From positions 1-64,000 of the forward strand of contig NZ_CP047935.1 of NCBI RefSeq assembly GCF_014279995.1: a DNA stretch of 64,000 nt. Reading direction: 5' to 3'. Position 1 is the stretch's first letter. Each line of letters starts with the position of its first letter. Shown piece after piece: positions 40,223-48,740 of the stretch. A program made the translations under genes and the position numbers. Below the pieces are notes generated by a model that was not told where the DNA came from, ran no database searches, and saw nothing but the letters and a program-made list of their open reading frames with translations. Origin of the DNA: Synechococcus sp. BIOS-E4-1 (GTDB lineage: Bacteria > Cyanobacteriota > Cyanobacteriia > PCC-6307 > Cyanobiaceae).

Positions 40223-40639
40223 TCAGTAGCTGTATCGATCATCAGCATCCCAGTCTGTTGAAGTTGCACCGTTGGAGCTGCTGTTCGTGATTGAGCTGGC
40301 ACTGCTGGCGCTTGAAGACTTCTTGGAGCTTTTGCGTCCAAACAGATCCCCCAGATATCGACCGCAATCCGGATAGCTGCCGGGTTCCTCAACCACTGTT
40401 TCGGTGATCATCACAGCCGCATGCTCTGGAGATGTCTTGAACACGCCACTGCTCTGACGTTTGATCAGGGCATAGGAGGCTTTGAAGCTCACAGAGTGAT
40501 CATTGCCGTTGCTGCGCATGTAGCAATACACCTGAGCGCCCTTTTTGGAGTCGGCGCTCGCAGCCTCAACAGGTGCAGCTGCGAGCAGCATCCCAGCCAG
40601 TGGCAGCAGGACGGCGAGGCGGGTGCGGAGGCTGGCCAT
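40223..40639 (-). CDS. Exported hypothetical protein, possibly DUF6554
   Basis: The 138-residue product has a signal peptide (LAVLLPLAGMLLAAAPVEA), then a mature domain with VYCYMRSNGNDHSVSFKASYALIKRQSS and PEHAAVMITETVVEEPGSYPDCGRYLGDLFG. The C-terminus is Ser/Lys-rich with low complexity. The pattern with paired Cys and YLGDLF recalls cyanobacterial family DUF6554 from memory; I could not check this. No function is known. Confidence 0.7.
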   Translation of the reverse strand: MASLRTRLAVLLPLAGMLLAAAPVEAASADSKKGAQVYCYMRSNGNDHSVSFKASYALIKRQSSGVFKTSPEHAAVMITETVVEEPGSYPDCGRYLGDLFGRKSSKKSSSASSASSITNSSSNGATSTDWDADDRYSY

Positions 40640-40702
40640 CGATGGACAGAAAAGGCGATCTGCGTCAACGTATCGGCTTGTGTTTGGCTGTCCAGAGGGG
40701 AA

Positions 40703-41218
40703 TCAGGAATTGCCAAGCCCGAGAGGTGTGAGCAGTTTCACCACCAGTGGCAGAACCAGAAGCACGGTGATCAGTCGCACTGCATGCAGTGCCGCAACAG
40801 CGGCGCCGACGCCGTAATCCTCTCCGACAAGGCTCATGCCGCTGATTCCACCGGGCGCTGCTCCCAGCAGGGTGATCAGAGGATCAACGCCAAGCAGACG
40901 ACTGGCCCATAGACCAACCACCAGACCTGTCATCACCAGCGTGAGCGTGATCAGCACCGCTGGCTTCCAGAGATTTTGCAGCTGCTCGAGAGATGTTTGC
41001 GTCAGTCCGGTGCCGATCACCGTTCCGATTCCTATCTGAAGAGCAGTGCGCGTACCGGGCGGCCATTCGGCAAGCTCAAGACGCCCGCTCATGCTCACCA
41101 CCGCAGCACCGATCAGTGCGCCCGCAAGCGGTGCAGCTGGAATCCCAGTTTTCAGAGCGAGTAGTCCCATTCCAGTTCCGGCCAGGGCATACACCAGCAG
41201 GATCATCAGAGAAGGCAT
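40703..41218 (-). CDS. Half-size AbrB-family membrane protein
   Basis: The 171-residue product is nearly all hydrophobic, with about five to six membrane segments, and carries the AbrB-type LGAAPGGISGMSLVGEDYGVG and GIGTVIGTGLTQTSL patterns. Full-length members have a duplicated core of about 350 residues, so this is half-size and probably dimerises. AbrB-type proteins are putative transporters; the substrate is unknown. It is the last of three minus-strand genes. Confidence 0.8.
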   Translation of the reverse strand: MPSLMILLVYALAGTGMGLLALKTGIPAAPLAGALIGAAVVSMSGRLELAEWPPGTRTALQIGIGTVIGTGLTQTSLEQLQNLWKPAVLITLTLVMTGLVVGLWASRLLGVDPLITLLGAAPGGISGMSLVGEDYGVGAAVAALHAVRLITVLLVLPLVVKLLTPLGLGNS

Positions 41219-41336
41219 GGCAGCCGCAGGCAGCAGATCTCTCAGTTTGAGGCCAGAGCGGGATCGCTTCGATTGACAGCTCTTGAGACTTGGTCACCCA
41301 TGTGTTGTCATCAGGCCAGCACTCGCCCGTCTTCGG

Positions 41337-41654
41337 ATGACTCAGTCCGTATCCTTCCGCATCACTCGTACGGCGGAAGATGTCGCCCAGATGCTCAACG
41401 CCCTGTCGCAGCGTCTGGTCAAGCTTGAACAGCGCCTGGAGAGCCTGGAGCTGCAAGTGCGTCAGCAGCGCAGTGAGGCCGAAACCATGCCGGCTGAACA
41501 ACGGCAGCGTCTGGATGACGTGGATCAACTGCTGCTCGATTGCCAGGAGTTGTTGAACAGCACTGAGCTTTGTTCGGATGCGGTTTCCAATTCAGCTGAA
41601 ATGTTGTCTCAGCCTTCAATGAGTGAGTCTGAACACGAGGCTGCGGCCGCATAA
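41337..41654 (+). CDS. Coiled-coil hypothetical protein
   Basis: The 105-residue product starts MTQSVSFRITRTAEDVAQM and continues with a Leu/Glu/Gln-rich coiled coil (NALSQRLVKLEQRLESLEL), then a Ser/Glu-rich tail. No membrane segment or catalytic motif was seen. It leads three short plus-strand genes of unknown role (41337-42322). The ATG at 41337 is preferred over the open frame starting at 41283. Confidence 0.65.
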   Translation: MTQSVSFRITRTAEDVAQMLNALSQRLVKLEQRLESLELQVRQQRSEAETMPAEQRQRLDDVDQLLLDCQELLNSTELCSDAVSNSAEMLSQPSMSESEHEAAAA

Positions 41655-41692
41655 GGCTGGTCGGAGGTGGCAAAATAAAAAGAAAGTCGACC

Positions 41693-41938
41693 ATGGCAGC
41701 CACCACTTTCTCAACCTCTGGTCCTCGCAAGACCGGCAAGAGCCGTTGTTCCCTTGCTCCAGGCTCATCGGGATTGTCGTCAGCCGGCTCCAGCGGCTTC
41801 TTCGAGGGTGGTCATCAGCTTGAAAAGCTTGAATTCGCCTTGGCCGTAGCCATCACCCGCGGCGATCAATCCAAGTCTGATCAGTTGCGTGCTCAGATTG
41901 CTGACCTGGGCGGCAATATCGAAGAACCAGGCACCTGA
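41693..41938 (+). CDS. Small conserved hypothetical protein
   Basis: The 81-residue product has a Ser/Gly-rich N-terminus (TFSTSGPRKTGKS) and a helical C-terminus (LEKLEFALAVAITRGDQ then LRAQIADLGG). I recall a similar small protein in marine Synechococcus, of unknown role, but could not check this. An AAAGAAAG stretch precedes the ATG, a modest ribosome-binding site. A 135-bp AT-rich gap follows (41939-42073) in which I see no gene. Confidence 0.7.
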   Translation: MAATTFSTSGPRKTGKSRCSLAPGSSGLSSAGSSGFFEGGHQLEKLEFALAVAITRGDQSKSDQLRAQIADLGGNIEEPGT

Positions 41939-42073
41939 GGTGTCATTTGATCGCTGAATGGAGCGCTGTTGAAATGCATGCTTGAGGTCTCATAATTCTT
42001 ATGTGAGCTTTTTTATGGATTGATATTTTCCGCGGTCATTTGTTAATATCAATGCAATGGTTTATTTGTTGCT

Positions 42074-42322
42074 GTGACGGCGTTGTTGAAATCTCCTGTA
42101 CCTTTTCAATCCGTGGAGCCTGACCGAGAGCAACTGCTCAGTCGCGCAAGACAATGGTTTGAACAAGCTCGCGCCCAGGCAAGTGAAGGAAACACCGCTG
42201 GATCAGCTCAACTGATCTTGAAGGCTCTCAATCACGAACGCAGGGCTGGGAGTGTTGGGCCCCAGGTGGTTCAACTGATTAAACCCAGGGCTTCAACGTC
42301 AAGCTGGGGTAATCGAAGTTGA
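42074..42322 (+). CDS. Small hypothetical protein
   Basis: The 82-residue product is mostly helical (DREQLLSRARQWFEQARAQ, then GSAQLILKALNHERRAG). The composition and charge pattern look like a real protein, and the codon use is like its neighbours. The start is GTG. The reading frame ends inside a block of TGATCA repeats that precede tRNA-Gly. No family was recognised. Confidence 0.6.
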   Translation: MTALLKSPVPFQSVEPDREQLLSRARQWFEQARAQASEGNTAGSAQLILKALNHERRAGSVGPQVVQLIKPRASTSSWGNRS

Positions 42323-42346
42323 TCATCTACTGATCATTGTTGATCA
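42320..42346. repeat. Three helically phased TGATCA palindromes
   Basis: TGATCA occurs at 42320-42325, 42331-42336 and 42341-42346, spaced 11 and 10 bp start to start, close to one DNA turn. The block lies at the 3' end of the preceding gene and just beyond the 3' end of tRNA-Gly. Read directly; meaning unknown. Confidence 0.6.
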
Positions 42347-42355
42347 ATCAATTCA

Positions 42356-42427
42356 AGCGGGTGACCGGATTTGAACCGGCGACGTTCAGCTTGGGAAGCT
42401 GACATTCTACCACTGAATTACACCCGC
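42356..42427 (-). tRNA. tRNA-Gly, anticodon CCC
   Basis: On the minus strand the acceptor stem GCGGGTG/CACCCGC closes a 72-base cloverleaf. The anticodon loop TTCCCAA (stem TCAGC/GCTGA) gives anticodon CCC, reading GGG. The T arm has CCGG around TTCAAAT. The discriminator is T, typical of tRNA-Gly, and no CCA is encoded. The AT-rich 42428-42480 stretch upstream could hold its promoter. Confidence 0.92.
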
Positions 42428-42480
42428 ATATTAATAATGTTATCCTAACTCTACGGTTTTCCGGAAGTCATTCTGGCATC

Positions 42481-43659
42481 TCACTGACTCAGGATTTCCG
42501 AGGCTGCGCTTAATCCAGCACCCATGGATCCCTTATGCAGGCCGAGCGATTGCAGAACTGATTCGATTGCTGCCACCGCCATCAGCAAATCCCGGTCGCA
42601 GACAAATCCAAGATGTCCGATACGGAACACCTTGCCTTTGAGATGGTCTTGGCCACCAGCGAGCAGAATGTGATATCGCTCTTTCACAGCCTTGCGTAAC
42701 TGTTCGGCATCGATGCCATCGGGTGCTACTGCGGTGATGGCAGGACTGCTGTGGCCTTCTGCGGCGAACAGCGGCAGACCGATGGCCTTCATGGCTGCCA
42801 AGGTGGCATTGCTGTGCTTTGCATGCCTGGAAATAATTGATTCCAGACCTTCGGCTTGCATCATCTCCAATGCTGCTTCCAGAGCGAAATAGAGATTCAC
42901 TGCTGGGGTGAAGGGATTGCTGTTTTTGGCGGCCGTTTTCCTGTAAGGGCCAAGGTCCAGATAGAACTTCGGCAGATCGGAACGTTCGTAGGCCTTCCAG
43001 GCTCGTTCGCTCAAGGCAACGAAGCTCAGGCCGGGGGGCATCATGTAGCCCTTTTGGGATCCGGAGGCAACAACATCCAAGCCCCAGGTATCCATCGGAA
43101 CATTGGCAGCTCCAAGACTGGTGACGCAGTCAGCAATGGTGAGGGCCGTGCCGTGGGCTCTTACATGGCCACTGATGGTCTCAAGGTCATTGATCACTCC
43201 GGTGGAGGTTTCGGAGTGGGTGAGGATCACAGCCTTGATCGATTTGGCAGTGTCGGCTTCCAGTGCGCTGCGAAATGCGTCTGGATCGAGGGGTTGACCC
43301 CATTCGGCTTTGATCACTTCCACATCCAGGCCGTAGGCCTTTGCCACTTTCACCCAGCGTTCACCGAACTTGCCGTTATCACCACAGAGCACCTTGTCTC
43401 CACGGCTGAGCGTGTTGATGATGCCCGCCTCCATTGAGGCAGTGCCGCTACCGGTGATCACGAGCACATCGCTGCTGGTCTGATGCAGCCAGCGCAGCTG
43501 CGCATTGGTGCGTTCCACCACGGCCTGGAATTCGCTGCTGCGATGGCCAATCGGGTGACGGCCCATGGCCTTGAGCACTGTTTCGGGCACCGGAGTGGGT
43601 CCCGGGATCATCAGGGTGAGCTTTTCCTGCACGGGCGCAAGGGGGTGCCAATCGTTCAT
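42481..43659 (-). CDS. agxT: Serine/alanine-glyoxylate aminotransferase
   Basis: This PLP enzyme of the class V aminotransferase family converts glyoxylate to glycine, a photorespiratory step. The 392-residue product has MIPGPTPVPETVLKAMGRHP, TGSGTASMEAGIINTL and the PLP-lysine region ASGSQKGYMMPPGL. Homologs were long mislabelled as a soluble hydrogenase small subunit. ATG at 43659 gives MNDWHPLAPVQEK. It is divergent from cbiD across about 60 bp and ends close to tRNA-Gly. Confidence 0.9.
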   Translation of the reverse strand: MNDWHPLAPVQEKLTLMIPGPTPVPETVLKAMGRHPIGHRSSEFQAVVERTNAQLRWLHQTSSDVLVITGSGTASMEAGIINTLSRGDKVLCGDNGKFGERWVKVAKAYGLDVEVIKAEWGQPLDPDAFRSALEADTAKSIKAVILTHSETSTGVINDLETISGHVRAHGTALTIADCVTSLGAANVPMDTWGLDVVASGSQKGYMMPPGLSFVALSERAWKAYERSDLPKFYLDLGPYRKTAAKNSNPFTPAVNLYFALEAALEMMQAEGLESIISRHAKHSNATLAAMKAIGLPLFAAEGHSSPAITAVAPDGIDAEQLRKAVKERYHILLAGGQDHLKGKVFRIGHLGFVCDRDLLMAVAAIESVLQSLGLHKGSMGAGLSAASEILSQ

Positions 43660-43719
43660 TCTAAAAAATGATCTGCATGGCCTCCCATCGCCACAACATC
43701 CGCCTTTCCCGGAACCGGG

Positions 43720-44859
43720 TTGACTCTGCCTGTCTGGGTGGCGGCGGCGGCGCGCGCTGCGGCGCTTGTACTGGCTGGGTCTGCCGTACCCGAAAGTGTT
43801 GACCTCAGGATCCCTTCTGAGCAAGGAGTGCGTCGGGTGGAGGTGCATGCGGCATCGCTGCTGGATGGCAGTCAGAAGGCACTGGCGATCAGCATCTGTG
43901 ATCCCGGTGCTGGTTTGGATCTCACCCGCGGCCTGGAGATCTGGGTGCTTGTAAGCCGAAGCTCCTCCAGAAAGGGATTGCAGATCCGCGCCGGCGAGGG
44001 CGTTGGTCGGCTGGAGGACGACGGTTCACTTTGTATTTCTGGTTTCGCCCGAGAGTTGCTTGAGCTCAATCTCAGCGATCTGTTGCCGGTTTTGGGCGGC
44101 CTGGACGTGGAGGTGGTGTTGCCGCGTGGTCGGGAGTTGGCACTGCGAACCAGCAATTCCGCTTTCGGTGTGGTTGAGGGTCTCGCCTTGATTGGCACCC
44201 AGGCGGAGGTGCAGACCAGTGCTTCCCCTGATCAGTTGCAGTTGGCTCGTGAGCGGTTGCGTGAGCTCACGGATCAGACCGGTTTCGCAGGTCGGTTGAC
44301 GCTTGTCATCGGTGAAAACGGTTTGGATCTGGCGCAGCAGCTGGGACTGTCCGATCAGCAGCCGCTATTGAAGTCAGGAAACTGGATCGGGCCCCTGTTG
44401 GTGGCTGCTGCTGAATCCGGAGTACAGCAGCTGCTCGTGCTCGGTTACCACGGAAAACTGATCAAATTGGCAGGAGGGATCTTTCACACCCACCACCACC
44501 TCGCTGATGCACGCCTGGAGGTGTTGGCTGCTCTGGCCGTGCAGCAGGATCTCAGTCTGGAATCCATTCGCGCCCTGCTTCAAGCCGCCTCGATCGAACA
44601 GGCCTGGGGTTGGCTGCAAGCCCATGATCGTGAGCAGGCCATGGCGCTCTGGATGGCGGTGGCTGAGGCGGTTGAAGGGCGGAGTGAGGCTTATCTGAAG
44701 CGCTATGGCTGCACCGGCATGCACGTTGGGGCAGCCCTGTTCAATCGTGAGCGTCAGCTGCATTGGGCAGGCCCTGAAGGACGACTGATGCTTCGGCATT
44801 GCGGCCTTCAACTCCATCCCGTCGCTGCTGATTCAGGTCAAGGCCCTTCTCTACGCTGA
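43720..44859 (+). CDS. cbiD: Cobalt-precorrin-5B C1-methyltransferase
   Basis: CbiD acts in anaerobic cobalamin synthesis, methylating C1. The 379-residue product shows LTLPVWVAAAARAA at the N-terminus, where the usual motif contains TTGTCAAAA, and DPGAGLDLTRGLEI, GRLTLVIGENGLDLA and LVLGYHGKLIKLAGGIFHTHH. The start is TTG at 43720; a stop closes the frame at 43669 and no other start lies between. guaA follows. Confidence 0.9.
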   Translation: MTLPVWVAAAARAAALVLAGSAVPESVDLRIPSEQGVRRVEVHAASLLDGSQKALAISICDPGAGLDLTRGLEIWVLVSRSSSRKGLQIRAGEGVGRLEDDGSLCISGFARELLELNLSDLLPVLGGLDVEVVLPRGRELALRTSNSAFGVVEGLALIGTQAEVQTSASPDQLQLARERLRELTDQTGFAGRLTLVIGENGLDLAQQLGLSDQQPLLKSGNWIGPLLVAAAESGVQQLLVLGYHGKLIKLAGGIFHTHHHLADARLEVLAALAVQQDLSLESIRALLQAASIEQAWGWLQAHDREQAMALWMAVAEAVEGRSEAYLKRYGCTGMHVGAALFNRERQLHWAGPEGRLMLRHCGLQLHPVAADSGQGPSLR

Positions 44860-44910
44860 ACTATTGGCGGCCGATTTCCGCGGCCTACCGTTCCACGGCT
44901 TTCGTGTGAG

Positions 44911-46497
44911 ATGTCCCAGGTTCCGATTGAAGGTCAGCGACAGCCGGCAATCGTCATTCTTGATTTCGGCTCCCAGTACTCCGAACTGATTGCCCGCCGG
45001 GTGCGAGAGACCGAAGTGTTTTCCGTGGTGCTGGGATACAGCACCTCTGTTGAAGAGCTACGCCAACTTGCGCCCAAGGGGATCATCCTCAGCGGCGGCC
45101 CCAGTTCGGTGTATGCCGATGGTGCTCCTCTCTGTGACCCACAGATCTGGTCGATGGGGATTCCGGTGCTCGGCGTCTGTTACGGCATGCAGCTGATGGT
45201 GCAGCAGTTGGGCGGACGTGTGGTGGCAGCCACCGGTAAAGCGGAGTACGGCAAAGCACCGCTCGAGGTGGACGATCCCACGGACTTGCTCACCAATGTG
45301 GATAACGGCTCCACGATGTGGATGAGTCATGGGGATTCGGTGGAAGCTCTTCCGGAGGGCTTCGTGCGCCTTGCCCATACGGCGAATACTCCTGAGGCGG
45401 CCGTCGCTCACCATGAGCGCCAGTTGTATGGGGTGCAGTTCCATCCCGAGGTGGTGCATTCCACCTGCGGCATGGCGATGCTCCGCAATTTCGTCTATCA
45501 CATCTGTGGCTGTGAGCCTGATTGGACTACAGCAACGTTCATTGAGGAAGCTGTCAAACAGATTCGCGACCAGGTCGGCGAGAAGAGGGTGTTGCTTGCT
45601 CTCTCAGGTGGCGTGGATTCCTCAACCCTGGCCTTTCTGCTCAAGAAGGCCATTGGTGATCAGCTCACCTGCATGTTCATTGATCAGGGCTTCATGCGCA
45701 AGGGCGAGCCTGAGTTCCTGATGGACTTCTTTGACCGCAAGTTCAATATATACGTTGAGTACATCAAAGCCCGGCAACGGTTCCTGACCAAACTCAAGGA
45801 CGTCACAGATCCGGAGCAGAAGCGCAAGATCATCGGCACCGAATTCATCCGTGTTTTTGAAGAGGAGAGCCGTCGCCTCGGTCCCTTTGATTATCTGGCC
45901 CAGGGCACGCTCTATCCCGATGTGATCGAGAGTGCTGGGACCAATGTCGATCCCAAGACCGGTGAGCGGGTGGCTGTGAAGATCAAGAGCCACCACAACG
46001 TGGGTGGCCTCCCCAAGGATCTTCAGTTCAAGCTGGTGGAACCGCTGCGCAAGTTGTTCAAAGACGAAGTGCGCAAAGTCGGTCGCTCGCTCGGACTTCC
46101 TGAGGAGATCGTGCGTCGTCATCCCTTCCCTGGTCCGGGTCTGGCGATTCGCATCCTTGGTGAAGTCACAGCGGAGAAACTTGATTGCCTGCGTGACGCG
46201 GACCTGATCGTGCGCGAAGAGGTGAAGGAAGCCGGTCTGTATCACGACATCTGGCAGGCCTTCGCCGTTCTGTTGCCTGTGCGGTCAGTGGGAGTCATGG
46301 GTGACAAGCGCACCTATGCCTGGCCGATTGTGCTCCGCTGCGTTTCCAGTGAAGACGGTATGACCGCAGACTGGTCAAGATTGCCCTACGACCTGATGGA
46401 GACCATTTCCAATCGCATTGTCAATGAGGTGAAAGGTGTGAACCGTGTGGTTCTGGACATCACCAGCAAACCGCCTGGCACCATCGAGTGGGAATAG
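44911..46497 (+). CDS. guaA: GMP synthase (glutamine-hydrolysing)
   Basis: GuaA converts XMP to GMP. The 528-residue product has a glutaminase domain with catalytic C90 in GVCYGMQLM and the PHP-like HPEVVHS, then the ATP-pyrophosphatase domain with LSGGVDSS at 231-238 and the dimerisation domain ending [11 protein letters not shown]. Length, motifs and ATG start fit very well. A strong terminator follows immediately. Confidence 0.97.
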   Translation: MSQVPIEGQRQPAIVILDFGSQYSELIARRVRETEVFSVVLGYSTSVEELRQLAPKGIILSGGPSSVYADGAPLCDPQIWSMGIPVLGVCYGMQLMVQQLGGRVVAATGKAEYGKAPLEVDDPTDLLTNVDNGSTMWMSHGDSVEALPEGFVRLAHTANTPEAAVAHHERQLYGVQFHPEVVHSTCGMAMLRNFVYHICGCEPDWTTATFIEEAVKQIRDQVGEKRVLLALSGGVDSSTLAFLLKKAIGDQLTCMFIDQGFMRKGEPEFLMDFFDRKFNIYVEYIKARQRFLTKLKDVTDPEQKRKIIGTEFIRVFEEESRRLGPFDYLAQGTLYPDVIESAGTNVDPKTGERVAVKIKSHHNVGGLPKDLQFKLVEPLRKLFKDEVRKVGRSLGLPEEIVRRHPFPGPGLAIRILGEVTAEKLDCLRDADLIVREEVKEAGLYHDIWQAFAVLLPVRSVGVMGDKRTYAWPIVLRCVSSEDGMTADWSRLPYDLMETISNRIVNEVKGVNRVVLDITSKPPGTIEWE

Positions 46498-46500
46498 TGC

Positions 46501-46535
46501 AAAACATCCAGAGAATCGCTCTCTGGATGTTTTTT
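46501..46535 (+). terminator. Rho-independent terminator of guaA
   Basis: AACATCCAGAG (46503-46513) pairs perfectly with CTCTGGATGTT (46521-46531), 11 bp with a 7-base loop, extended by flanking A/T pairs and ending in a T-run. It lies just after the guaA stop. Confidence 0.93.
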
Positions 46536-46810
46536 GTTCATGCCATCCCTAGATTTGTAATGGTCGAAAGACGGTTGTGATCTGAGGATCACTGCCTGAA
46601 AGCTGCTTTTGTCAGATTTATTTTCCGATCGGGATGGTTTTTATTTGCTCGACAACTTTGTTTCCAGGCAGAATAAGGATCAAATGTATCAAATTAATAT
46701 CAATCGAGGGCTTGTTGATACATTCTAGTCTTCCCCTGGGTTGATGTAATTTATTTTACTTGTCCTGGCATGGCCTCATGTCTACGTTCAAGTTGATATT
46801 GCTTTCTGCA
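46536..46810. other. AT-rich intergenic region without a gene
   Basis: About 275 bp between the guaA terminator and the histidine phosphatase gene, clearly richer in A and T than the flanks. I see no tRNA, convincing small ORF or conserved RNA motif here. It probably holds the promoter for the next gene (for example TTATTTTAC near 46751). Confidence 0.5.
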
Positions 46811-47557
46811 ATGAATTACTTGAAGAACATTCGTCTTGTTTCGACTTCTGCGGCTCTGGTCGCCGGAGGTCTTCTGGCAACATCACTCGTGACGAACACC
46901 CATTCGGCGAAAGCGGCCGTTGAGGATTACGAAATTAATGCCGCGACGATCTCTGGAGATCAGCGAAACACCGATTTCATTAATCGTGTTGGTGCAAAAC
47001 AGCTTGTCAATGATCTGCGCCGCGGTGGATATGTGATCTATTTGCGTCACGCAAGAACCAACAAGGACTGGGGTGATCAGGTCAGTCCAAATTTGAATCT
47101 CGCTGATTGCAACACGCAGCGTCGTCTGAGCCCGGACGGCAAAAAAGAGGCTGTTGAGATTGGTCGGGGCGTCAAGGCGGCAAGAGTTCCAGTTGGCGAT
47201 GTGATTTCCAGCGATTACTGCCGTGCATACAACACCGCTCAGCTTGCCTTTGGTAAATACTCAAAAAATTCAAATCTGAATTTCCTGCCGTGTGTGGATT
47301 GCACGCCTCAGGATTACAAGGAATATGCCAACAGGGTGGCTCCGCTCCTTTCGGCAAAGCCGGCCTCAGGCACCAATACATTTCTCGTTGGTCATGACGA
47401 TCCCTTCCAGGGAGTCACTATGGGAGTGGTGCCGCCCGATGGGATTTATCCCGATCCAATGGGAGTTTCCTATGTGGTGAAGCCGATGGGCAACGGTCAG
47501 TTTGAACTGGTGGCCAAACTTCTTCCCACGCAGTGGAGAGCACTGTCTCAATTCTGA
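46811..47557 (+). CDS. Exported histidine phosphatase superfamily protein
   Basis: The 248-residue product starts MNYLKNIRLVSTSAALVAGG, a signal peptide ending near HSAKAA. The mature domain has the RHG-type catalytic motif YLRHARTNKDW, a later SSDYCRAYNTAQLAFG and the second histidine in VGHDDPFQG. Members of this family remove phosphate from small molecules or proteins; location in the periplasm and function are inference. An ATG at 46778 is an alternative start. It is bracketed by strong terminators and thus its own unit. Confidence 0.85.
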   Translation: MNYLKNIRLVSTSAALVAGGLLATSLVTNTHSAKAAVEDYEINAATISGDQRNTDFINRVGAKQLVNDLRRGGYVIYLRHARTNKDWGDQVSPNLNLADCNTQRRLSPDGKKEAVEIGRGVKAARVPVGDVISSDYCRAYNTAQLAFGKYSKNSNLNFLPCVDCTPQDYKEYANRVAPLLSAKPASGTNTFLVGHDDPFQGVTMGVVPPDGIYPDPMGVSYVVKPMGNGQFELVAKLLPTQWRALSQF

Positions 47558-47586
47558 GTCAGACAGTGCGTTGATCTGATCAGTTC

Positions 47587-47620
47587 AGCGTTGGTTCTTT
47601 GAAAAGAGCCAACGCTTTTT
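47587..47620 (+). terminator. Rho-independent terminator after histidine phosphatase gene
   Basis: AGCGTTGG (47587-47594) pairs with CCAACGCT (47609-47616), with further pairs inside (TCTT/AAGA) and a T-run to 47620. Confidence 0.9.
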
Positions 47621-47685
47621 CATGCCATTCAACGTTGGCTGGAGAGTGGAGTGTCAATGAGTCCCTTCAGGGGGCTGGTAGGTCG

Positions 47686-48336
47686 ATGCCAGCACCGATA
47701 TCCTTGGCCCCCGGCATCAAGGATGTGACCGCTGCCCAACAGCAGGACCAGCAACTGCAGCGACGTCTACAGCAGGACAGCATCCAGCTTGCTGGTAAGA
47801 CCATTTACATCAACCCTTTCCTCTACTGGCGACGTTTTGACAGCAACACGGACCGTTGGCTGCGAGAACCCGGACAGCTGAATGAGGATCAGATCCAGCA
47901 GAACCGTGGTCGTTTCTATCCAGAGTTGGAGTGGTCTCTGCTGGATCCCACAGATCAGGAGATCAAGGATGGCGCCGTGGAGATGTTCCTGAAAAGCCTG
48001 GAACTGATCGGAACCTTTCATCCCGAGCTCACTTCCGGTCAACTGCTTGAGGTCGAGCGCAAGATGGCGATCACCAAAAAGCGCTCCTTCGAACGTTGGG
48101 TGGAGAAGTCGTACCGAAGGCGCTCTCGACTTCAAACGAGGGAGAAACGGCGGTTCGAACGCGATCGATTCTGGCGCGGCTGGTCCGAGTGGATTGCCCT
48201 CGACACCACGCATCATGCTTTGGTACCGATCGTGGCGATCGTTGTGTTGTCAGGTGTGATCGGCTGGACATTGGGATCATCTCGTTCAGCCTGTCCGACA
48301 CTTGTTCTCCCTGCGGAGCAGACTGGACTGCGTTGA
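47686..48336 (+). CDS. Membrane-anchored hypothetical protein
   Basis: The 216-residue product has a hydrophilic N-terminal two thirds, with YINPFLYWRRFDSNTDRWLRE and a basic region (KKRSFERWVEKSYRRRSRL), then one C-terminal membrane helix (VPIVAIVVLSGVIGWTLG). The family is not recognised. ATG at 47686 is chosen over the open frame start at 47599, which overlaps the preceding terminator. It is followed 18 bp later by another short gene. Confidence 0.7.
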   Translation: MPAPISLAPGIKDVTAAQQQDQQLQRRLQQDSIQLAGKTIYINPFLYWRRFDSNTDRWLREPGQLNEDQIQQNRGRFYPELEWSLLDPTDQEIKDGAVEMFLKSLELIGTFHPELTSGQLLEVERKMAITKKRSFERWVEKSYRRRSRLQTREKRRFERDRFWRGWSEWIALDTTHHALVPIVAIVVLSGVIGWTLGSSRSACPTLVLPAEQTGLR

Positions 48337-48354
48337 ATCATCAGGCTTGCCTCT

Positions 48355-48735
48355 ATGGCTGAAAGCCAACCACTCGATTCGTTGCGCCTGGCGCTGATGC
48401 AGGAGGTTCTGCCGATGGGACTGGCGTTTGTCGATCGCGTCCGCAGAGATGGTCCTGCCAAGGCGGTGGAGTCTGTTGCCAGGGGCAATGATCCCCTTGG
48501 TGATCTGCGCCAGCAGGGTGAAGCAGCGGCACGGGAGGTCCGTGAACGTCTGGATCAGATCAGCCCTGGGTTGGGCAATCCTGTGGTGTCAGTGCAGGTG
48601 GAGGTGGATGATCCTGTGGAGCCGCAGGTCCGGCTGGAGTCGGATCAGGGTGACTCTTTGCAGTTGCAGGACGTCCTGGAAAGGATTGATGGGCGTCTCC
48701 AGCGGTTGGATGCGCTGATGAACAAGGTGAGTTGA
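48355..48735 (+). CDS. Conserved hypothetical protein
   Basis: The 126-residue product is helical and acidic, with EVLPMGLAFVDRVRRDGPAK near the N-terminus, a central segment of Val/Glu strands (VVSVQVEVDDPVEPQVRLES), and a C-terminal helix (LERIDGRLQRLDALM). No known domain was recognised. It lies 5 bp before the PBP2 gene and so is probably transcribed with it. Confidence 0.7.
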   Translation: MAESQPLDSLRLALMQEVLPMGLAFVDRVRRDGPAKAVESVARGNDPLGDLRQQGEAAAREVRERLDQISPGLGNPVVSVQVEVDDPVEPQVRLESDQGDSLQLQDVLERIDGRLQRLDALMNKVS

Positions 48736-48740
48736 CTGGG

